Assembly: GCA_009731375.1 (NCBI GenBank) | Contig: BJOX01000047.1 | Span: 143,048 to 184,018, forward strand | Direction of reading: 5' to 3' | Length of the DNA stretch: 40,971 nt | Origin: Paulinella micropora | Taxonomy: Eukaryota > Cercozoa > Imbricatea > Euglyphida | Shown: in pieces, positions 32,398 to 40,971 of the stretch | How positions within the stretch are numbered: the first letter of the stretch is position 1 | Layout: each line of letters begins with the position of its first letter | Program-made: the position numbers and the translations under genes | Notes under the pieces: generated by a model | What the model saw: only the letters and a program-made list of their open reading frames with translations | What the model was told of the DNA's origin: nothing | Database searches by the model: none

Positions 32398-32536
32398 CAT
32401 CCATCCATCCATCCATCCATCTATCTATCTATCTATCTATCTACCTATCCATCTATCTATCTATCTATCTATCTACTTCTATCTATCTATCTATCTATCT
32501 ATCCATCCATCCATCCATCCATCCATCCATCCATCC

Positions 32537-32584
<48 letters not shown>

Positions 32585-32604
32585 CTCCACCTCTCCATCT
32601 CTCG

Positions 32605-32672
<68 letters not shown>
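32130..32672. repeat. CATC and TATC arrays
   Basis: Alternating CATC and TATC blocks, the reverse complement of the type near 26930-27020. Confidence 0.95.
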
Positions 32673-32673
<1 letters not shown>

Positions 32674-32860
32674 CTGCAAGGGGCGCTTATGGAACGAGCC
32701 CTGGCCCCGCCTGGTACTAGGGAGCTTTGGTATCGCCTGTATCAGTCCCTTCCGTGCAAACATCACGGCTTAGCTGGGCATCGGGTTAATACTTTACCCA
32801 CAGACTTCCTTGGTTGACGAAATCAGAAGCTCCTTTTTTCTGACATTAGTCGATATCTCA
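32672..32860 (+). repeat. 190-bp dispersed repeat, copy B
   Basis: Inverted relative to copy A at 26635-26830, from 'ttctgcaaggggcgcttatg' to 'ctgacattagtcgatat'. The paired copies with GATA/TATC flanks form an inverted pair about 6 kb apart. Confidence 0.8.
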
Positions 32861-33033
32861 TCTATCTATCTGGCAATTAATGAATCAATCAATCAATCAA
32901 CCATCAATCACTCACTCACTTCACTCACTCACTCACTCACTTCACTCACTCACTCACTCACTTCACTCACTCACTCACTCAATCGCCTGCAGTTTCAGGG
33001 TCGCTGTCTTTGAGCTCGGATGATGCGTGAGCG

Positions 33034-33106
<73 letters not shown>

Positions 33107-33546
33107 TTTGCTTGTTTATCTTTGTTGTTTTTTTTGTATCTTTTGATACCACTTTCATTTCATCTAATACACTAACTATACTCTAACGTTAATAGTATTA
33201 TACTAGTAACAGCGTACGCTTCTAAATTATTCTTACTACTGGTAAGTTTTTTACAGTCATATATTTGCATGATTTTGCGGACTGCATCAAACCCCACTGC
33301 ACCCTTAATTTTATAGTTTTTTTTTTAGTAAACATTAACTATGATTTTTTGTAAAAACATTAATATAAAATAAAGTTTTTCTCATATTTTCATAAGAAAG
33401 TAATAAAATAATTTCGCCTCCGGCGGGGCCGCTCTCAGGCCGCGGGGCCCTCCTGCGGAAGCCAACTTTCTCGGCCTGACTGCCTCGTAAGTGAGGTGTC
33501 CGGCAAAAACGTAGCCAGAGTCCGGTTAGTTTTTAAAATAGCTAAA
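32861..33546. other. TCAA/TCAC and GATA arrays, AT-rich DNA and a GC-rich block
   Basis: TCAC arrays 32900-32980, GATA 33035-33107, AT-rich complex DNA 33108-33412, then an abrupt GC-rich segment 33413-33500 ('cctccggcggggccgctctc'). No gene recognised. Confidence 0.7.
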
Positions 33547-33549
33547 TGG

Positions 33550-34358
33550 CTGTACATACATACATACATACATATATACATACATACATACATACATACC
33601 TGCATACCTGCATACCTACATACCTACATACATACATACATACATACATACATACATACATACCGGCATGCATACATACATACATACCGTGGTATACATA
33701 CATACATACATACATACACATACATACACATACATATATACATATCATGATATACGTACATACATACGTGAATACATACATACATACATACATACATACA
33801 TCATTGCATGCATGAATGCATACATACATACATACATACACACACATACATACATACACACACATACATACATACATACATACATACATACATAAATGCA
33901 TGCATAGATGCATGCATAGATGCATGCATACATACATACATACATACATGCATACATACATGCATGCATACATACATACATACATACATACACACATACA
34001 TACATACACATACATATATACATACATGCATGCATTACATACATGCATAAATACATACATACATACATGCATGCATGCATACATGCATGCATGCATGCAT
34101 ACATGCATGCATGCATGCATACATGCATGCATGCATGCATACATACATACATACATACACACATACATAAATACATACATACATACATACATACACATAC
34201 ATACACATACATACACATACATACACATACATACACATACATAGATATACATACATACAGACATACATACATAGACACACACATACACATAAACACATAC
34301 ATACATACATACATACATACATGGATGCATGCATGCATACATACATACATACATGCAT

Positions 34359-34395
<37 letters not shown>

Positions 34396-34701
34396 AGACA
34401 TAAATACATACATACATACATACATACATGCATACATACATACATACATACATGCATGCATGCATGCATACATGCATACATACATACATACATACATACA
34501 TACATACACATACATGCATGCATGCATGCATGCATACATACATACATACATACATACATGCATGGATGCATGCATGGATGCATGCATACATACATACATA
34601 CATACATACAACATGCATACATACATACATACATACATGCAGACATACATACATACATACATACATAGATACTTCGGGGGGGGGGGGGGGGGGCCCCCCC
34701 C

Positions 34702-34766
<65 letters not shown>

Positions 34767-34967
34767 TAAAAGAAAANNNNNNNNNNGGGGGGGGGGGGGG
34801 GGGGGGGGGCTCACTCACTTACATACATACACACATACATACATACATACATACATGCATGCATGCATGTATGCGGGCATACATACATACATTCATACAT
34901 ACATACATACATACATACATTCATACATACATACATACCTACATACGTACATATATATAAAATACAT

Positions 34968-35000
<33 letters not shown>

Positions 35001-35345
35001 TACACACACACACACATACACACATACATACATACATACATACATACATCATTGCATGCATACATGCATACATACATACATGCATGCATGCATGCATGCA
35101 TGCATGCATGCATCATACATACATACATAGAAACATGCATACATACATACATACATACATACTTACTTACTTACTTACTTATATAACATACATAACATAC
35201 ATACATGCATGCATGCATGCATGCATGCATGTATGCATGCATACATGTATGAACATACATAACATACATACATTCATGCATGCATTGTATGCATGCATAC
35301 ATACATACATACATACTCATACATACATACATAATACATGCGTGC
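33550..35345. repeat. ATAC/ATGC arrays with poly-G/poly-A and a gap
   Basis: ATAC arrays with ATGC, ACAC and ATGA variants. At 34676-34810 there are G, C and A homopolymers around a 10-bp gap (34777-34786). No coding sequence. Confidence 0.95.
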
Positions 35346-35347
35346 AT

Positions 35348-35590
35348 CTTCATCTTCTTCTTCTTCTTCTTCTTCTTCTTCTTCTTCTTCTTCTTCTTCT
35401 TCTTCTTCTTCTTTTCTTCTTCTTCTTCTTCTTTTCTTCTTCTTCTTCTTCTTCTTCTTCTTCTTTGCCTATGCCTTTGGTTTCATGAAGGTACTTTTAC
35501 AAGTGACCTCTGGTCATCCATACAAATCGTTAGCCCGAAGGCCATTTATTCTTCTTCTTCTTCTTCTTCTTCTTCTTCTTCTTCTTCTTT
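35348..35590. repeat. TTC arrays around a fragment of the TAG-tailed element
   Basis: TTC array to 35465, complex sequence including the inverted element fragment (35512-35548), then another TTC array to 35589. Confidence 0.85.
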
Positions 35591-35950
35591 TATTAATAAA
35601 AATAAAATTGTACAGAGAGAAAGGTCAGAACTAACTCATGAGAAGTCAACTTAACATACTAGAAATAATATAAATATTACAGAAATATGATTGAGGAAAC
35701 AGAAATGGAAAAACGAAAGAAAATATGAGGGAAGAAAGGAGGAAATAATGATAAATAAGATAGATATGATATGGAGACAGAAATAGAGAAAAGTAATAGA
35801 TATGAAGGGAGAGGAGAAAATGTAAATTAAATATATATGATACGGGGACAAAAATTGATAAAGGAACAAGAAGATATGGGGCGAGAGGAGAAAAAGTAAG
35901 TAAATATGATGAGGAAACAGAAATTGAGAAATATAAAGAAAATCTTCTTC

Positions 35951-35982
<32 letters not shown>

Positions 35983-36747
35983 CTTCTTCTGCTTCTTCTT
36001 CTGCTTCTCTTCTTCTTCTTCTTCTTCTTCTGCTTCTTCTTCTGCTTCTTCTGCCTCTTCTTCTGCTTCTGCTGCAGCAGCTGCTTCTGCTTCTGTTTCT
36101 GCTTTAATAAAAGCGACAGTGTACTGGAGGCTAAATATGATAAGAGGACAGAAAATGAAGAAAATAAAGAAAATATGAAGGGAGAGAAAATAAAGGAGAG
36201 ATAAAAAAACTAAATATGATAAGGTGACAGAAATGAAGGGAAAATGAGAATATGAGGGGAGAAAACGAGGAGCAGGATGTGTACAAGGATGGAACGCTGC
36301 AAAGAAACTAAGTATGACAAGGACATAGAAATGAAGGAAAGAAAGAAAATATGAGGGGAGGAAATTAATCAGGAGGAGGATATGTACAAAGATCGGAGAC
36401 TATAAAAATTAAAGAGACTAAATATGATCGGGGAACAGAAAGGAAGGAAAGAAAGAAAATATGAGGGGAGAAGTAGAGGAGCAGGAAAAGAACAAAGAAA
36501 GGAGACTAAATATGATATGGGGACAGAAATGAAGGAATATGNNNNNNNNNNAGGAGAAAAATATGAGGGGAGAAATATAGGAGCAGGATATTAACAAATA
36601 AGAGGCTACATATATCTATAAGAGGTAGCTTCTTCTTCTTCTTTTTCTTCTTCTTCTTCTTCTTCTTCTTCTTCTTCTTCTTCTTCTTCTTCTTCTTCTT
36701 CGTCTTCGTCTTCGTCTTTTCCTCCTCGTCCTCCTCCTCCTCCTTCT

Positions 36748-36779
<32 letters not shown>

Positions 36780-37160
36780 TTCTTCTTCTTCTTCTTCTTT
36801 CTTCTTCTTCTTCTTCTTCTTCTTCTTCTTCTTCTTCTTCTTCTTCTTCTTCTTCTTCTTCTGCTTCTTCTTCTGCTCTTCTTCTTCTTCTTCTTCTGCT
36901 TCTGCTTCTGCTGCTTCTGCTTCTGCTTCTGCTGCTTCTGCTTCTGCCGCTGCTGCTGCTGCTGATGCTTCTGCTTTCATAAAAGCGACATTGTACAGGA
37001 GGCTAAATATGATAAGAGGACAGAAATAATTCTTCTTCTTCTTCTTCTTCTTCTTCTTCTCTCTTCTTTTCTCTTCTTCTCTCTTCTTCTCTCTTCTTCT
37101 CTCTTCTTCTTCTTCTTCTTCTTCTTCTTCTTCTTCTTCTTCTTCTTCTTCCTCTTCGCT
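35590..37160. repeat. Degenerate 90-110 bp minisatellite and TTC/TGC arrays
   Basis: Repeating unit of the form 'aaatatgataaggggacaga' then 'aaatatgaggggagaaat' and 'aggagcaggat', at least five units between 36125 and 36610 and more degenerate ones from 35655 to 35940. TTC/TGC arrays at 35943-36105 and 36630-36975 are each followed by 'ataaaagcgaca' and a unit start, so a segment of about 0.9 kb is duplicated. Gap at 36542-36551. No gene. Confidence 0.8.
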
Positions 37161-37355
37161 TTTATTGAGAGAGCAATGTTTACAATTGGACTCAGGGAAC
37201 GTCCACGTGAAAAGTATAGCTATTAGGTCATACCTTTATCTAAGGTGGAAACCTAGTTATTCAGTCGAGCGTATTAAAGGAAAGTATTAATAGGATTTTA
37301 GGTGGCTCGGAGTTAGTGTTATTAATATTGATATTTATGTTTGGATATGTTGTGC

Positions 37356-37404
<49 letters not shown>

Positions 37405-37563
37405 CTCTCTCTCTCTCTCTGTCTCTCTCTAGTGCGTGTCTGTCACAACACACAAACAGACAGCAGTTTCACGGACCCAGTCACTCACTCAGACAGACAC
37501 ACAGACACACACACACACACACACTATATATAAATATATATATATATATACACAATAGGTCTG
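37161..37563. other. Region upstream of the RING gene
   Basis: About 180 nt of complex sequence, then CT/CA arrays, about 65 nt of complex sequence and a TA-rich stretch 'ctatatataaatatatatat' (37524-37543) roughly 20-40 nt before the ATG. It could act as promoter/5' UTR, but the TA run is also just a microsatellite. Confidence 0.4.
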
Positions 37564-37655
37564 ATGAACGTGGAGTGCTCGTTATGTTATGAGCCATACA
37601 ATGGAGAGGAGCGCTGCCCTCGATTTCTCAAGTGTGGGCATACATACTGCCACAG
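37564..37655 (+). CDS. RING-finger protein, first exon (partial gene)
   Basis: ATG at 37564, 30 codons plus 2 nt, donor 'gttagc'. It reads 'MNVECSLCYEPYNGEERCPR' then 'FLKCGHTYCH'. This is the N-terminal half of a C3HC4 RING: C-x2-C, then CGH-x2-C after a 16-residue loop, typical of E3 ubiquitin ligases. The second half (further Cys pairs) must be in a later exon; the sequence 37927-38164 is N, and no matching exon is visible elsewhere before 38812. Probably the start of the gene whose last exon is 38812-38964. Confidence 0.75.
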
Positions 37656-38323
37656 GTTAGCTTTTTCGGGTTCTTAAAATTTGATTTTGATATGCATGAT
37701 CATACTTTTCGTTGTTTGATTGTATTGATAAAAACAGCATTTTGAAACTGCATATGTCTTGTGTATGTTTGGTTTTCTTGTTAGCTGTTATTTATTACAC
37801 ATTATATATGTATAGTGTGGTTTGGTTAGTTTATTTGTGTGTCTTTGTTGGAGTGTATGTGTGCGTGTGTGTATGTGTGTTGTGTGTGTGTGTGTGTGTG
37901 TTGGGGGGGGGGGGGGGGGGGGGGGGNNNNNNNNNNNNNNNNNNNNNNNNNNNNNNNNNNNNNNNNNNNNNNNNNNNNNNNNNNNNNNNNNNNNNNNNNN
38001 NNNNNNNNNNNNNNNNNNNNNNNNNNNNNNNNNNNNNNNNNNNNNNNNNNNNNNNNNNNNNNNNNNNNNNNNNNNNNNNNNNNNNNNNNNNNNNNNNNNN
38101 NNNNNNNNNNNNNNNNNNNNNNNNNNNNNNNNNNNNNNNNNNNNNNNNNNNNNNNNNNNNNNNNTTTTGGTTTTCCCCCCCCCCCCCCCCCCCCCCCGAA
38201 CTCCAATTTTATATGCATATTTCAATGTCTATATCAATCTGTCTATTCTATAAGTCAAGAATTGCTCCTTGTCCTGTTGCATGCAAGCCCTTCCTTACTT
38301 ACTGCTTGATTTTTCGTTTTTCT

Positions 38324-38378
<55 letters not shown>

Positions 38379-38811
38379 ACACACACACTCTCTCTCTCTC
38401 ACACACACACATACACTCCCTCCTTGCCCCCCCCCCCTTCTCTCTCTCTCTCTCTCTTTCTTGAAAACAACAACAACAACAACAACAAACAAACAAACAA
38501 ACAAAGAAAACAAAACAAAACAAAGCAAAAAAGATAAAAGGAAGAAACAAAACACACACACACACAAGGGGGGGGGGGGGGGGGGGGGGGNNNNNNNNNN
38601 AAAAATAATGAACTGGACGAAATGTATCTGAGTGAGTCGTACGATAAAAAAGAAAGAAAGTCAAAGGCGGTAGCAGTCCAATCGCATCACAATAGATCGA
38701 AGCAAACATGGACGAAGGCATACAAAACAGAACACGAAAGGAAGAGAAAAAATAAATAGTAAATAAAACAATGCAGAGACGGTGGCTTTTTTTTTTGGGC
38801 CGTTGGCGCAG
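37656..38811 (+). other. RING gene intron(s): repeats and two gaps
   Basis: Complex sequence to 37850, GT array, poly-G, N run 37927-38164, poly-C, complex sequence 38198-38315, CT/CA/AAC arrays, poly-G and gap 38591-38600, then 200 nt of complex sequence. Missing middle exons probably fall in the larger gap. Confidence 0.6.
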
Positions 38812-38964
38812 GTGGGTGAGCACTTGGGTCACCCCTGTATGGACTTGAAGGTGGCGGCTGCTCAGCACCGCGAGCAAGCACAAATGGTGCAGGCCAAGTT
38901 CGAAAGCGCCTTGGAAGAAGCGGAACGGCTGCACAAGTTTCTAACCAAGCTCGACAGCAATTAA
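38812..38964 (+). CDS. Probable last exon of the RING/B-box protein
   Basis: After acceptor 'tggcgcag' preceded by a T tract, 50 codons and stop TAA (38962-38964), phase 0. It starts 'VGEHLGHPCMDLKVAAAQHR' and continues with a charged helix ('FESALEEAERLHKFLTKLD'). The H-x2-H spacing with the following L-x2-A-A pattern resembles the end of a B-box zinc finger followed by a coiled coil, as in TRIM-type proteins. The link to the RING exon is inferred from strand and order; the phases (2 out, 0 in) require at least one exon between them. Confidence 0.5.
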   Translation: MGEHLGHPCMDLKVAAAQHREQAQMVQAKFESALEEAERLHKFLTKLDSN

Positions 38965-39260
38965 ATATACTAAGCCAAGTTCCACGCGTTTTACAGCTGA
39001 GCAAATGAGATGAATAGAGATAAAAACCAAGATTTGCCGTTCTGTTTTGTCTTGCTGTGTTAGCGAATCACGGCAGATGCGCAGCGATACAGAGCGTGAC
39101 ATACGTGCTTGGTTCGCAAAGGTCTTTACACATGCAAAGTTGACTGTATTGGGCAGCAAACCATGATTTGGCTTGTTCCTGATCACAAGCCCGCAAACTC
39201 GTCAAATTTCACGCGTTGAATCGGAATTTCACTGGTACAGTAATTATTTTAATAATAAAA
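38965..39260 (+). other. Sequence after the RING gene, probable 3' UTR
   Basis: Complex sequence with no further open frame of interest and no clear poly(A) signal; ends where AAT arrays begin. Confidence 0.4.
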
Positions 39261-39268
39261 TAATTACA

Positions 39269-39316
<48 letters not shown>

Positions 39317-39358
39317 GTGCTTCTCTGTCAATGGCTGATGCATTTCTGCACATGCGCC

Positions 39359-39392
<34 letters not shown>

Positions 39393-39426
39393 CATAATCA
39401 TAATAATAATAGTAATAAGAATAATA

Positions 39427-39457
<31 letters not shown>

Positions 39458-39475
39458 TAGTAATAGTAGTGTATG
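39261..39475. repeat. AAT arrays with a truncated SINE end
   Basis: AAT arrays; 39317-39359 is a fragment of the SINE 3' part ('gtgcttctctgtcaatggct' onward), cut where an AAT array restarts. Confidence 0.85.
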
Positions 39476-39655
39476 GTGTATCTCCTGCCAATTGCTGAGC
39501 CAAAAGGCCATGTGCATCCAGTCCTCCATTCCATAAGGAAAGTCTCCACACCAATCGGTGGAATAAAGGAAGTGACGGCATAGAACATTACTCTAGGAGC
39601 TTTATACCAATCAGCCCATGGAAAGGACCGATGGCCTATGTACTTCCTAATAGTA
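39476..39655. repeat. Second dispersed repeat family, copy 1
   Basis: Starts 'tgtatctcctgccaattgct' and runs to 'ctatgtacttcc'. Copy 2 begins at about 40891 and runs off the window end, identical by eye over about 80 nt. The minus frame is open ('FIPPIGVETFLMEWRTGCTW'), so it may be a fragment of a mobile-element gene. Confidence 0.65.
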
Positions 39656-39763
39656 ATAGTAATAATGATAATAATAATAACAATAATAATAATAATAATA
39701 ATAATAACAATAATAATAACAATAATAATTATAATAACAATAATAACAATAATAACAATAATA

Positions 39764-39994
39764 GTGCTTCTCTGTCAATGGCTGATGCAAATCTGCACAT
39801 GCGCCTCCATCGTCTCACCCGTGAGGGGAGTACGAAGAATTGACGATAGGCTCTAATGACACCCCCGCAAGGGCAGTTCCAACACTTCCAGACGGACCGG
39901 TATGTTCAATGAAAATACTGGTGGCACCGACGGGAATCGAACTGGCGACAGGGCCCAGATGGTAGAACTTGACCACTGGGCTATCACGGTGTCC
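39764..39994 (-). mobile_element. tRNA-derived SINE, second copy
   Basis: Reverse orientation to the copy at 12324-12589, with the same A-box, B-box and 'gacagagaagcac' end next to an AAT (ATT on minus) array. It lacks the 25-nt internal duplication seen in the first copy. Confidence 0.75.
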
Positions 39995-39999
39995 AAAAA

Positions 40000-40033
40000 T
40001 AACAATAATAATAATAACAATAATAATAATAAC

Positions 40034-40081
<48 letters not shown>

Positions 40082-40088
40082 CATGATG

Positions 40089-40119
<31 letters not shown>

Positions 40120-40134
40120 ATAATAATAATAATC

Positions 40135-40169
<35 letters not shown>

Positions 40170-40444
40170 ATATCTGAGGCGTACTGATGCAGCTAATGGC
40201 ATATCCTCAACGGACATAAGCCTCCAATACCCTTGTTCGAGGTCCTCCACCCCCCCGTGTCAGTCTCTCGCCTGATGATCGGGGCCACCGATGGAGCTCC
40301 TGAGGGCAAGACTGCACTAAGCCGAGGTTATTCCGCAGTCCCAGCAACCTCTTGCAAGACGTCACCGAATGTGCAAGTGCATACACCAAGCGCGGTTGCT
40401 AGAGCTGCCTCGAAACCCCACCCATAACAATCTGGTGTCTGCTG
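40000..40444. other. AAT/ATG arrays and 270 nt of complex sequence
   Basis: AAT and ATG arrays to 40167, then complex sequence (40168-40444) with no recognised gene, ending at a gap. Confidence 0.7.
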
Positions 40445-40669
40445 NNNNNNNNNNNNNNNNNNNNNNNNNNNNNNNNNNNNNNNNNNNNNNNNNNNNNNNN
40501 NNNNNNNNNNNNNNNNNNNNNNNNNNNNNNNNNNNNNNNNNNNNNNNNNNNNNNNNNNNNNNNNNNNNNNNNNNNNNNNNNNNNNNNNNNNNNNNNNNNN
40601 NNNNNNNNNNNNNNNNNNNNNNNNNNNNNNNNNNNNNNNNNNNNNNNNNNNNNNNNNNNNNNNNNNNNN
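40445..40669. other. Assembly gap
   Basis: Run of 225 N, ending at an AAT array. Confidence 0.99.
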
Positions 40670-40712
40670 AATAATAATAATAATAATAAAAATAATAATA
40701 ATAATGATAATA

Positions 40713-40831
40713 GTGCTTCTCTGTCAATGGCTGATGCATTTCTGCACATGCGCCTGCATCGTCTCACCCGTGAGGGGAGTACGAAGAATTGACGATAAGC
40801 TCTAATGACACCCCCGCAAGGGCAGTTCCAA
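40713..40831 (-). mobile_element. tRNA-derived SINE, third copy (cut by a gap)
   Basis: 3' part of the SINE in reverse orientation after an AAT array, interrupted by N at 40832-40841; the A/B-box half is missing. Confidence 0.7.
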
Positions 40832-40849
40832 NNNNNNNNNNATCATAAC

Positions 40850-40888
<39 letters not shown>

Positions 40889-40971
40889 TAGTGTATCTCC
40901 TGCCAATTGCTGAGCCAAAAGGCCATGTGCATCCAGTCCTCCATTCCATAAGGAAAGTCTCCACACCAATC
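40889..40971. repeat. Second dispersed repeat family, copy 2
   Basis: Matches 39476-39557 and continues beyond the window. SINE copy 3 plus this copy repeat the layout of 39317-39557, suggesting a segmental duplication. Confidence 0.65.

Overview
This window is eukaryotic nuclear DNA, extraordinarily rich in simple tandem repeats, with eleven assembly gaps. By rough visual estimate well over half is microsatellite: GATA/TATC, ATAC/GTAT, GAA/TTC, AATC, ACAAT, AAGAC, AGAC, GTAA, TAG, AAT and GA/CA arrays. Almost every long open frame is a translation of these arrays and is not a gene. Reading the short non-repetitive islands between the arrays, and checking splice-site phase from island to island, gives two convincing multi-exon genes on the minus strand and one partial gene on the plus strand. 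The K+ channel has an S6 without the animal PVP motif and looks like protist/algal channels, so I infer a microbial eukaryote (alga or protist); the species cannot be determined from the sequence alone.

Layout. 1-2580: GAA/TTC arrays, then about 1.3 kb of complex sequence with an LTR-like segment but no recognised gene, a GTAT array and a perfect 40-bp-arm hairpin. 2582-5999 (minus): a pyroglutamyl-peptidase I (C15) gene of six core exons, with all three catalytic residues. 6000-6362: AATC arrays, the only spacer before the next gene. 6363-26071 (minus): a six-transmembrane voltage-gated K+ channel gene of about 32 exons, predicted at about 740 aa. It has repeated 51-nt exons near its 5' end, S1-S6 with the TVGYGD filter in the middle, and an in-frame exon-block duplication at its 3' end. 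26072-37560: arrays, dispersed repeat families (a 190-bp inverted pair and an element ending in TAG repeats), minisatellites and a 940-bp gap. 37564-38964 (plus): first and last exons of a RING-finger gene, with its middle probably in a gap. 38965-40971: AAT arrays carrying copies of a tRNA-derived SINE.

The most unusual feature is how genes and repeats are interleaved. Most introns of the channel and peptidase genes are microsatellite almost from splice site to splice site, and the repeat often supplies the GT or AG itself. In many introns the adjoining exon edge has been copied several times inside the array. Some copies are complete, phase-symmetric exons (51 nt x5 and 33 nt). Some copies of a channel exon lie inverted in a peptidase intron about 17 kb away, fused to the peptidase exon edge. 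Gene models here rest on splice-phase arithmetic and family motifs read by eye; no transcript or database evidence was available.
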